Part shown: in pieces, positions 22,759-33,663 of the stretch
Position numbering within the stretch: the first letter of the stretch is position 1
Layout: each line of letters begins with the position of its first letter
The notes under the pieces: generated by a model
What the model saw: the letters and a program-made list of their open reading frames with translations, nothing else
What the model was told of the DNA's origin: nothing
Database searches by the model: none
Made by a program: the position numbers and the translations under genes
Assembly: GCF_028554725.1 (NCBI RefSeq)
Contig: NC_071667.1
Coordinates: 54,243,501 to 54,307,500, forward strand
Length of the DNA stretch: 64,000 nucleotides
Origin: Zeugodacus cucurbitae
Taxonomy: Eukaryota > Arthropoda > Insecta > Diptera > Tephritidae
Direction of reading: 5' to 3'

Positions 22759-25700
22759 TCACTTTCTTTCCTCCACTTGCACCCAGAAGTCCAATGGTGT
22801 TGTAGACAGACCACTCAGATTTTTCGACATATCGGGCAATTTATCCCCAGGGGCCAATACAAAGTTGAAATTTTGACACAGCGCTGTTATCACTAAAAAC
22901 ATAATATTTCGAGCGAAAGTCTCGCCGGCACAGAGACGTTTACCTAAACCGAAAATTATGTTAATATTACGATAAACATTTTCATAGCAATTCTACTCAC
23001 CCGCACCAAACGGCAGCGTAATATCTTTCTTCAAACACAATTTACCATTGTCGTCCAAAAAACGTTCAGGTCTAAAGTTTTGCGGGTCACCCCACACACG
23101 TGGATCCGAGTGAAAAGCGTAGAGACCAGGCACCACAATAGTATCCTAATATAAGTTTAGAGTTGAGTAACTTTATACAAGTTGGAAGTTAAACGCTTAC
23201 CTTTGGTATCTTATAGCCCATAAGCTCAGTGTCCACCAAAGCTTTGTGCGGCAAATCGGATGGCACCAAAGTCTCAATGCGCATGCCTTCACGCAAAGTG
23301 GCCTCAGTGTAGTGTAAATTCTGGCGATCTTCCAATGTTGGCAAACGTCCACTGCCCACCACCGCATCAATTTCCGCTTGTACGCGCTTCAACACTTCCG
23401 GATAGTGCAAGAAATATTGTATCAGAAATCCCATTTGTGCGCCGGCTGCTGAGAATGAGGGGAACGAAAAATCGGCCAAACTCAGAATGAACTGTTCACG
23501 ATGGTAGCAATCTGTATGCCCATTAGCGTGTTCCTGTTTCATTTGTTTAATATACAAGTCGATGAAATTACGTTCACTACACTCATCGTAGGTGCGTAAA
23601 TGATAGTCGACGATTTTTTCAAAATAATTATAAATATAGGTATTCGACTCCATGAGTGCTTCATATGAGCTGGCCTTCGGAAAGATATGGCGTATCCATG
23701 GCATTATACTCAATATTTTGCCATAATCATCAGCTTTACGCTGAAATTGCATACCCATCTTCACCAATTTCAGTAGATCCGCTTGCTCAGCGCGTGGGGT
23801 GCGTTCATTTATGACAATGTGAAAAAATGAATTTGCCACGAAGGGACTAAGTATATTTGGTATACAAATGCGATGGCCTCCTACTTTGGAGAGCTCATGT
23901 TCGTGTGGATACCGTGGCCCTTTACGTATTAGATCCAGAAGATCATTGATCTCCTCTTGTATGACCGACTCCAATTCGGCGAAACGTCGACCAAAACCAT
24001 AGTCGCGTAGAAAACGCAATATGAAGCGACGTTGTTCCTTCCAGACCGGTCCTTCACGGAAGAAAATACCTGTAAAGTGTGGTATATGAAAAAATGCTTA
24101 TGTATTCCGAATAATAACATAACTTGATAGACTCCTAAATGTTACTTCTTTAAAATATCTCACTTTGTTTTAGTTTAAAATGTTATTTATTTCTTTGCCG
24201 ATGAAAATATTTCATCCTTTCACCGAATGATAAGTAACTTCTACTACATAAACTCTATCAGTCGAAGTTGATAAAAATGTACATATACCCCAGCCAAAGA
24301 ATTATATGTGCATTTGTTCTTTTGTTTATATTTCTTATTCACTGTTATTTTTTGGATTTCGGTAAATGTGGAATAAAAGGTTGATATGTTACCGTTACTA
24401 TGCAACGAAAATTGTTTCATACTTTTCTCGTTCGTTGTACAGTTACATTAAAAAATGTGATTGTGAATTGGGTATTGCATAGTAAATATTTATATCTGCA
24501 AAATCAGTTTAGCGGATCTTTCTTACTGATAGTGTCGCAGCAAAAACTTTTTTTGCAAAATTTTGTTTTCAAAATTATTGTAGGTGCATTAACTTAATGA
24601 ATTATTAAAAATTTGATTACATTTATTTAACTTTAAGCCTAAAATGCCTCGTGGTACAAGTTTATCAGTCGAGGAACAAGTAATAATCATAAGAATGCAT
24701 AAAAGCGGTTCCAAAATGGCTCTAGACCAAAGCGACATCGGAATTGTATCTCAAAATTTCTTAAAAACCCCACTAATTATGGTATAGTGCGACGCAGCGG
24801 ACGAAAAACAACATTGATGAGCGGTGCGAAAGGATGATTCGACGGCTAGTAGTTGCGAACTTGATAAGCAGCGATCAAATATGGACCTAGTTGAGACAGA
24901 AAATCACAATAAATATAATTTTTCCAATTATACATAAAAATCAGTTTCTGAAACGCACATCCATGGCACCTAAACTAACGCTAAAGAAAGACACAATAAA
25001 GCACTTTTGAGGTTTGCAAATAAATACCAATTCTGTGCCGATAAGTGATAGAATACAGTCTTTAGTGACGAAAAAAAATTAAATTTGGTCGGCCCAGGTC
25101 ATTGCAAGAAACATTGGAGAGATTCGCACCAGGTATGACGGTCCTACTACAAGGGATGTTTTGGAAGCGGTACCTTGATTTCATGGGCTGCATTTTGCAC
25201 CAATATTTACGTAACTATTCTACAGTCAGTAGTTAATTCTCTGATTAAGCGGCTTAATTTAGTTTTAAAATATAAGGACAATTCTACTGACTATTAAAAT
25301 AAACATTTCTTTCAGTTAAACTCAAATGTATAAGCTTTACTGTTAAAATAGTAAAATGCACATATAAATATTTACCGTTAGAATAAACTTCAATTTTGTT
25401 TTATAGTTTAAAAAATATTTTGAAATTTGTTAATTTTTTGTTTTTTATATCGTATACATTAATAATAAGAAACCTGCATACCCAGAAATATTTTGCAATT
25501 TTTTAATCTTTAATTTTTTTTGCAAAAAGTTCATGCACATATAATTCTTTGTATGAGGTATATTGAGATGTATTAATAACACTGTGATAGTTTTTTTCAA
25601 AAAAAAAAAAGACAAGACCAAATTCAACGGTTTCCCCCTATTTCGGGTCCTACGAATCGAACTGCATCATTACTTTTTTGAGTTACAATGATGGTTTCAT

Positions 25701-28129
25701 ACAAAAATTTTTGTTGAAGTTTTTCATCAAAGTTGCCCATTGTAAGAGAAAGGCACATTTTTCTTCGGTCTCTAACTTTTTTAATGTTGACTTTTTTGGT
25801 AAACTTTCTTTGGCAAAGCTTCTCAGAATAAGTCCGTCTTTAAGTTCTTAGATGACTGTAAACCCCAAAATCAATGTTTTTTGTGTCCTTATAGCCAATA
25901 TGTCGAAACAACTGAAATTTAATCCATTTTTTTAATGTTTTTTCCCTCTATCTCTATTCTCTGTAATCTATGCTTAAATTTTGACTCTTAGGCAAGCATT
26001 TAACGTTTCTTTCAAACGTTACTTGTTGTTATTTCTTATCAGTGCAGTGGTTAAAAGCTTGACTCGTTGCTTGCTGATTTGTGTTGGACATTGATAGATG
26101 AGTATTATTATTGAAAGAAACGTTAAATGCTTGTCTAAGAGTCAAAATTTAAGCATAGATTACAGAGAATAGAGATAGAGGGAAAAAACATTAAAAAAAT
26201 GGATTAAATTTCAGTTTTTTCGACATATTGGCTATAAGGACACAAAAAACATTGATTTTGGGGTTTACAGTCATCTAAGAACTTAAAGACGGACTTATTC
26301 TGAGAAGCTTTGCCAAAGAAAGTTTACCAAAAAAGTCAACATTAAAAAAGTTAGAGACCGAAGAAAAATGTGCCTTTCTCTTACAATGGGCAACTTTGAT
26401 GAAAAACTTCAACAAAAATTTTTGTATGAAACCATGATTGTAACTCAAAAAAGTAATGATGCAGTTCGATTCGTAGGACCCGAAATAGGGGGAAACCGTC
26501 GAATTTAGTCTTGTCTTTTTTTTTGACTATCACAGTGTAATAATTTTAATTTATCATATTTTAAATAGAAATCATTAATAGATTAATTTCATTTCATTTG
26601 AAGAATCCAATAAATGGAATAATTAGAAATGATAGATGGCGCTGAAGTCAAGATATTTCTAATACCATATTAACAATTTGATTTAAAGCTCATACTTAAC
26701 CTACAAATTGTGTTCAAAATTAACGATATTTTTTTAATATTTATTCATTCGTCTACATTAATGTTGTCACCTATAAAATATTCCCCATTCGATATAATGC
26801 ATTTCTTTCTTTCAATCGTTGAAACACTTCTCAAACTCGATTTTCGTATGCTTGTAAAACGACGGTCCTTTCATGTTCTTTATTTTTGGAAGTAGGAAAA
26901 GGTCACGCGAAGCCTTGTCTGGCGAATATAGAGGCTTTTGTTATTGTTTTTGTCTAATAATTCACGAACAAGCAACGAAGTGTGAGCGTCTAACCTTAGA
27001 GACTGCTCCAGACAAAGTAAGCAATGAATACAGCTGAACATTTTATCGTTCTTCAGGAGCATAAAATATAAAAAAATGACAATTCGACTCTTGGACAATT
27101 GAAAAAATTAAAAATCCCGTATTGAACACACCTCGTATATACATTCTGCCAAAATATACCTCGCAGGTTTCGAAAAAACCAAATTTTTATGATTTTACGC
27201 ACCTTGTTAATAATTTGTTGTTAATTCCAAAAATAAATGAGCCCAGGACCAATATATAGTTTTTCACACTTGGCCACAAAGTCAAATAGGAATAGGAATA
27301 TTGACCAATAAATTACCAACAAAATTGAATTTTCCTAGGATCTAATAGATTCTACAATATTGATATTAGCTGTTGAGATCACTGGCATAAATTAAATCAA
27401 TAATAAAAGGACATCCATCGCAAGTAAAGGTGGTCTACTGAAAGTGTCATGAGAGAGGAGCAAGTAATAGCTTGAAAAACTCTTTGAAGATAGATTTTGT
27501 TCCTATAATCGTGATGTCTAATATCTTCTCCACAATTTAAATATGAACCTAACAAATTTCTGAAGTTATCCTTTCGATTAGGTGGAGTAAATTTTTATCA
27601 ACACTAGACTTCGTTTTTAACATGAATATATCGATATAAAAAATGTATTAACGTTAAACTTACCCAAAATTTGTTTACTCGGCGAACGTATTTCACCCAG
27701 ATACACCTGAGCGCGTCCATCAAACTCCTTTCTATTCAAAACTTCACGCACACCCTCTACATTATGCACCGCAACAACAGGAAATGGGCCAACATGAAAG
27801 CCCACAATATCTGATTTATACCATTTACTAAATTTCAGCACACCTTTATGTAAATATTTGGCATTCGCCAGCATCATGAATAAATAGCTGCCGAAGAACG
27901 GTATGCGTGGAGGTCCTGCATGTACACATATTTAAAAAAAAAATATATGATAATTTTGAAATTATTAATTTTAAATTTAAATTCAATTCCGGCAAAATAA
28001 AGCACAAAATCCCACACACACACGGGCATACTGACCCGGCGGAAATCCTTCAGGACGACCGACTGCATAACTATAGGATAAATATAGGCACACCACGGCA
28101 CAAATGCACAATAGAATTTCAGTTAACAT
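22759..28129 (-). CDS. Cyp304a1: Cytochrome P450, CYP304A1-like, tandem copy B
   Basis: Paralog of the P450 at 13343. Exons: 28129-28036, 27915-27664, 24069-23201, 23145-23001 and 22943-22759. Each has exactly the same length and phase as in copy A (94, 252, 869, 145, 185 bp), giving 514 residues. It keeps the anchor MLTEILLCICAVVCLYLSY, the ExxR motif EGMR, FRPERF and the heme loop FGAGKRLCAG. The I-helix reads AAGAQMG, again lacking the acid-threonine pair. Identity to copy A is high, roughly 80% by eye in exon 2. Intron 2 (about 3.6 kb) is filled with transposon debris, including a 958-bp palindrome. AATAAA (minus strand) is at 22649-22654. The subfamily name is from memory. Confidence 0.92.
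24643..25215 (+). mobile_element. Tc1/Tc3-like transposase remnant in P450 intron 2
   Basis: Begins MPRGTSLSVEEQVIIIRMHK, a typical Tc3-type N-terminus. A broken RRSGRKTT segment follows, then VFSDEKKLNLVGP (D of the catalytic triad) and LISWAAF. Multiple stops and frameshifts. Orientation is opposite to the host gene. Confidence 0.75.
25580..26537. mobile_element. Foldback element: ~430-bp near-perfect inverted repeats, 95-bp loop
   Basis: Left arm 25580-26015 and right arm 26111-26537 are almost perfect reverse complements around a 95-bp loop. The ends read CACTGTGATAGT. Flanks share TAATAA on both sides (a possible 6-bp duplication, but AT-rich). No coding capacity was seen. It lies in intron 2 of P450 copy B, so the primary transcript can form a long hairpin. 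Confidence 0.92.
26760..27095 (-). mobile_element. mariner-type transposase remnant
   Basis: The minus strand reads AHTSLLVRELLDKNNNK, then a degraded YSPDKASRDLFLLP (family pattern YSPDLAPCDFFLFP), then a KCFNDFKKEMHYIEW-like C-terminus. It is a broken 3' half only, in intron 2 of P450 copy B. Confidence 0.75.
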
Positions 28130-28922
28130 TTTCGAAATTTTTCTTAGAAACTAACACTTTGTGTGAGCGAAGTGTTGTGTGACAGCGCCGATAACCGACT
28201 GAACTGCAATTAACGGTGCGTCTGTGCTTTTGTTCGTCATATCAGCGCGAAATACACAAAGATTACATGCGAGTGTTATATGTAAAATTCAAATTATTCA
28301 CATACATTTTACAAACAGATACTCGCATGCATATACATATAATTGAATCTAATCTGGCTTGTCACAAATAGCGCTAACTGTGTTTGCACTTCCACTTCTG
28401 ATTGATGGCAAAACAATTTCATAGATTATCATTTAGTAAACGGAAATGTTTATTAATTATATTATTTCGATTATTGAAATGCAATTGAGTATGTTGGGCG
28501 TTGTTGTAATTAGTGGGATGCGATGCATTTTTATTGACCTAAGATTAAGAAGATTTTAAGAATTCATAATAATGTTTTGTTTTGGGAGAGAGAGAGATTA
28601 TTAATGAAGTGGATCGCAATGTCATTAAATGAAAATATTTCTATTCGAATATCTGATTTAATTAAAATATGTACATAAATAACACGGGTCAACACAACAT
28701 TTGAACATAACTTTAAAGCAGTAAATTTCCATTGTTTAGGTCTTAATTAGACGAAAAAAAATATATGCCATGACAAAGTTTGCTTTTTTTATTTAGGAAA
28801 CCGTTTTAACGATATTTTTTAAAATATGTGATTTTAATTTTTAATTGAAAATGAAATCACTTAATGAAACATTTTAATTAAGTTTTACTATCAAAATAAC
28901 ATACAAAAATGTAAAAAGTAAT
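28130..28922. other. Upstream region of P450 copy B
   Basis: AT-rich DNA with a short (GA)n run near 28587-28597. It should include the copy B promoter; no specific motif was recognised. No gene was seen. Confidence 0.45.
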
Positions 28923-29201
28923 TTAAAAGTGCACACTTTTACTTTTGTGTTCATTGGTACTATCTCTTAATAAACCCCAAATATAGTCTCCCATCATGTT
29001 TGCATTGTATTGGCCTTGATAACGTTGTTCGAAGCTCATAATGTCCTGGTGAAAACGTTCTCCTTGCTCTTCTGAATACGCTCCCATGTTGTTTTTGAAT
29101 TTATCTAAATGAGCATGCAGCATATGTACTTTTAATGACATTCTGCAGCCCATGGACTCAAAATTTTTTAGCATTTTTTCAACTAGGTTTTCGTAGTTCA
29201 T
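28923..29201 (-). pseudogene. C-terminal fragment of a repeat-borne conserved protein (GERFHQDI motif)
   Basis: A 92-residue frame contains MSLKVHMLHAHLDKF, then EEQGERFHQDIMSFEQRYQG and MMGDYIWGLLRD. I recall this block from many multi-copy, transposon-like predicted proteins in arthropods, but its function and element class are unknown to me. No upstream part is recognisable, so it is most likely an isolated fragment, not a gene. Confidence 0.5.
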
Positions 29202-29615
29202 AGTTCGTATTTCAGACAGTTAACTAAATATATACCTAAATCAATGAATAAGTTTACTTCGTAAGAATGTTAAATTATATTATATATTTTTATAGTACTC
29301 GTACTTGTACGTACAAATGATAATTGCTACTGTTTAAAACAACACCTACTTGACACGTAAATTAATTATAATTAATGAATAACTGAAAACGCAATTTGAT
29401 AATATATAATTATATTTCGCACATACTTATATGCATATTTTACTACCGCCCGTCAGGAAGTTCATTGAGTATTGTGTATTATTAAATAATTCAGAAGAAA
29501 GTGCCAATGCGCATTATGTTAATACGGTACATACACATTAGGAAATTAAAACATACAAAATTATCGATTCACAGAAATAGTTGACTACCGGACTTCGATC
29601 CATATAAATTAGATT
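29202..29615. other. Intergenic, AT-rich
   Basis: No feature recognised. Confidence 0.45.
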
Positions 29616-30050
29616 GTGAAACCGTTTAGTCGGTTATAGCCGAATCGATGAGAGCGCGCCACTCCTCTCTTTCCTTCGCAGTTCGGCGCCAGTTGGAGAT
29701 CCCAATTGTAACCAGGTCGCTCTCCACCTGGTCCCTCCAACGGAATGGAGGCCTTCCTCTTCATCGGCTTCCTCCGGCGGGTACTGCATCGAATACTTTC
29801 AGAGCTGGAGTGTTTTCGTCCATTCGGACAACATGACCTAGCCGGCGTAGCCGCTGTCTTTTTATGTTTACTCCTAGTATCTGATGTTGACATCGTCCAA
29901 GCTTCTGCACCATAAACAGGACGGGAATGATAAGCGACTTGTAGAGATTGATTTTGGTTCGTCGAGAGAGGACTTTACTTTTCACTCCAAAGTAGCACCT
30001 GTTGGCAAGTGTGATTATGGGCTGGATTTCGAGGCTGACATTTTTGGTTT
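29616..30050 (-). mobile_element. RTE-like LINE fragment, internally deleted
   Basis: Corresponds to the 3' end of the LINE at 1797. It contains KRQRLRRLGHVVRMDE, FDAVPAGG and the short 3' UTR at 29616. The segment encoding FERKVLRKIYGPLN through DIDIV is missing at about 29863. A more upstream piece (SRRTKINLYKSLIIPVL) is joined directly. Frameshifted and dead. Confidence 0.85.
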
Positions 30051-30171
30051 TGTTATTAATTATTGTGCATTAGTATAAAGTCAACCGGAAGGCAGGTCAT
30101 ACACATAAATATATAATAAAAGTGCTGGGATAATTCTTGGACCGATTTCACGGTTTTACATTTTTAAGTAT

Positions 30172-30625
30172 GCTTTGAAGAGTGGGGAATCGAACAAAAA
30201 ACTGGTATACCGCTGACAGATTGGTATAACTGTAAGAGTCTCGTATAACTCTAAGAGACTGGTAGAACTTTAAGAGATTTATATAACTCTAAACTACTGG
30301 TACAACTCTAAGAGACTGGTATAACTCTAAACGACTGATATAACTGTAAGAGACTGGTAGAACTCCACGAGACTGGTATAACTGTAAGAGACTGGTATAA
30401 CTCTAAACGACTGGTATAACTGTAAGAGACTGGTATAACTGTAAGGGACTGGTATAACTCTAATAGATGGCTATAGTTACGTGAATAAATAATTACCGAG
30501 AAATTTTCAAACAACCATAGCCAATATCTTTCAAAAGAACAACAACAAGCAGTTGTTTGTGCTATCAGTGTCCTTAAAGCCATTCCTCGAGTTTTAGCTG
30601 AGCGTTCTTTTGCTACTCACTTACA
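30172..30625. repeat. Dispersed repeat carrying a ~19-bp minisatellite, copy 1
   Basis: The core at about 30201-30478 is a tandem array of variants of ACTGGTATAACTCTAAGAG. Both flanks are shared with the repeat at 36944: on the left GCTTTGAAGAGTGGGGAATC, on the right ACGTGAATAAATAATTAC and GAGCGTTCTTTTGC. The whole unit is therefore a dispersed element with an expandable centre. Confidence 0.85.
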
Positions 30626-30723
30626 CTTTTCAAAAATATTAAAACTACAAATGTCTGTATAATTTACCATAGAAAATATTATGGATAACTGATAATTAAA
30701 TATATAAAATTAAAAAAAAAAAA

Positions 30724-31939
30724 CAAGTAAGGAAGGGCTAAGTTCGGGTGTAATCGAACATTTTATACTCTCGCAATTTATTTATTTAATTTTATTCAAT
30801 ATTATATATGATACAAAACTTGACCCACATATTCGTCATATATATTGTATAAAGTCCATTGAAAGTTGGAAACCTTAATATTAGGTTAGAAGCACCGAGG
30901 TCCTCTTGTTCGATATATGGGGCCTTGAAAACATATGGTCCGATTTTGGCGATTTTTAGAATGGGGCTGCCACACTATAAACATAGTATTTGTGCAAAGT
31001 TCTGCACCGATATCTTCACTAGTGCTTACTTTATATATTGTAAAGTAAACAATTCAGATCGTCTTCAAAGTTCTGCTATATAGGAAGTAGGCGTGGTTGT
31101 GAACCGATTTGGCCAATTTTCACAACATATTATTGGGAGGTAAGGAAACTATTACAAACCAAGTTTCATTGAAATCGGTCGAGTAGTTCCTGAGATATGG
31201 TTTTTGACCCATAAGTGGGCGACGCCACGCCCATTTTCCATTTTGTAAAAAAAACTGACTCCAGCTTCTATCTGTCATTTCTTATGCGAAATTTAGTGTT
31301 TCTGACTTTTTTCGTTATTGAGTTAACCCACTTTTAGTAATTTTCAACCTAACCTTTGTATGGGAGGTGGGCGTGGTTATTATCCGATTTCTTTCATTTT
31401 TGGACTGTATTAAGAAATGGCTAAAAAAAACGACTGCAGAAAGTTTGGTTTATATAGCTCTATTGGTTTCCGAGATATGTATAAAAAACCTATTTGGGGG
31501 CGGGGCCACGCCCACCTCCCCAAAAAATGGCATCCACATAATCCCCTTCCTAGTGCGATCTTTTATACCAAATTTTATTTCGATAGCTTTATTTATGGCT
31601 TAGTTATGGCACTTTATGTGTTTTCGGTTTTCGCCATTTTGTGGGCGTGGCAGTGGTCCGATTTGGTCATTTTCGAAAGCAACCTTCCTATGGTGCCAAG
31701 AAATAAGTGTGCCAAGTTTCATCAAGATATCTTAATTTTTACTCAAGTTACAGCTTGCACAGACGGACGGACGGACGGACGGACAGACAGACATTCGGAT
31801 TTGAACTCCACTCTTCACCCTGATCACTTTGGTATATATAACCCTATATCTAACTCGTTAAGTTTTGGGTGTTACAAACAACCGTTATGTGAACAAAACT
31901 ATAATACTCTCTAGCAACTTTGTTGCGAGAGTACAAAAA
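30724..31939 (-). mobile_element. Helentron-like (DINE-1-type) element, copy 4
   Basis: Near full length. The hairpin end at 30724 reads CAAGTAAGGAAGGGCTAAG (complement strand). The subterminal repeat TTTTATACTCTCGCAA is near 30760, the microsatellite (GGAC)n at about 31763-31791, and the opposite subterminal repeat TTGCGAGAGTAC at 31922. Open frames inside recur in other copies but show no coding pattern. Confidence 0.8.
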
Positions 31940-33661
31940 TCTAATCATATTATATAAATTTATCATTACTACAAAAAGGAATTTTTACAAATAAAATAAG
32001 GTTTTTATTTATAACTTTTTGAAAAATGTCTTACTGTTGTTTATGTTATGCATAAATACAAGTAATCCAATTAAACAGAATAATTTTCTTACTTCATGTT
32101 CTAACGGTTTTTGACAGTTGATTGAAAGGTTTACAATAACTACGAATTGCATATTTACAAATAAGGCAGTTTTGATTTGAATGCAGTTTAATTTTTCCTT
32201 TACAAGTATTACTATACATATATATAATAAATGTCAGTCATTTTTGTAAAATCTAACGAAACGAATTTAAGAGGTACCTTTGTTGAATACAGATAAGCTT
32301 ATTATATACAAGTTTTAATGCGTCAGAATTACTCAAAGGTGTATTGAGATCCATATCATAATTGCCTCAATTTAGAATTTACATTTAAGACTACTTTCTT
32401 AACTAAAAGATATTGATCGATTTCTCAGTCCTATATGGGTTCTAAATTTTACGATTCTGATTCAATAAAGTTAAAAATTATTATATTAGTCATTGTCAGT
32501 GATTTGAGCAATATTCCGCGATTTTATTAATATTCATTTTATGTCAAGAGTTAATATTGATCTAAATACATGTCAAAATAGAAAGTCATCAAATGTTTGA
32601 ATCACATTTTTTTATAATTTTAATTAAGTAATAATAATTATACTTACATTTTTGACAAGTAATTAACAATACGTAATGTAATGTAACAGGCTATTGGAAA
32701 TTGTTAACGGGGTTTTGGTGATAGTAACGAGAGAGAGATAGGAGTTCTACTTTATGGCTCGTGTGTTCAAAATACAACCACAATAGCGATATTGACTCGA
32801 CAATCAAACGCTGTCATTCGTGTACATCTCTTGGATTCAAAAGATTCCTTAAAGATCCATCGGTTTTTCGAAGACATCACCAAGTTTGACCTCCACATCG
32901 GATTATAAATTGTAGAAAAATAACTCGTTATCGCCAGCCTAAACACGTAAATTAAATCTTGTTGTGGAAATGCCTACTTTATTTTAAACATGGGTACGAA
33001 ATAATAATCTTTAAGTGATTTAAATATTATTTATATATGTATTCGGGAGCGCCGAAATTCCATACTGCACATATATGTGTATGTCATTGAAATATGGACT
33101 ACATTCAAATCGTTCACTCTCACTTGTAGCCTTGACTTGGTCTTAATGTCGATGCAAGGCAATGGCCGTGTAAACTTGAAAACAACCAAAATCTAATAAA
33201 AGGGGGTATTATAGTATAAACCATTTACCGCTTAAGGGTGCATTGCATCTTTCTTTTTTTTTGTATTAAATATTATAGCATTTTAATTTTCCATTCGCCG
33301 GCAGTGATAAGAGAATCTGTGATAAAGTATATTTACTGTCAAAGTCTGCATTTAAAATAGCATTAGACTTTATTTTTATTGTATTGTACATTTGTATATA
33401 CATAATAATCAAACTGTTGTTATAAAATTGTTGACCAATATTTTTAATCATTATGAGCGGATGACTGATAATGAAAAAAATTGTGTTATTATTATTAAAA
33501 TTACGGCATGTTTTAGACAAGCCAGTTCAGTCTGTATGTCTGAATCAAAATAAATATATGTGACCTGGTCTACGAAAAGGGAAAAAGGGAGCTAACGTGC
33601 GAAAAAAAAAACGTTAAATGTTAATGTTAAAAATAAAAAAATATACATTATACATTTCTAA
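31940..33661. other. Intergenic, AT-rich
   Basis: No gene supported. The block 32700-32960 is less AT-rich (a GAGAGAGAGA run, then mixed sequence) and may be an old transposon fragment that I cannot classify. Confidence 0.4.
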
Positions 33662-33663
33662 TA

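Noticed and set aside
30308..30583. Minus-strand frame with a repeating LYQSLTVIPVS peptide.
   Set aside because: It is the translation of the ~19-bp minisatellite; length variation and imperfect units argue against a coding role.
31367..31914. Open frames of 70-165 residues recurring inside the Helentron-like copies (also near 15718, 51608 and 51807).
   Set aside because: They occur in several frames and both strands, run through the GGAC microsatellite, and start and stop differently in each copy. Similarity reflects shared repeat DNA, not protein selection.
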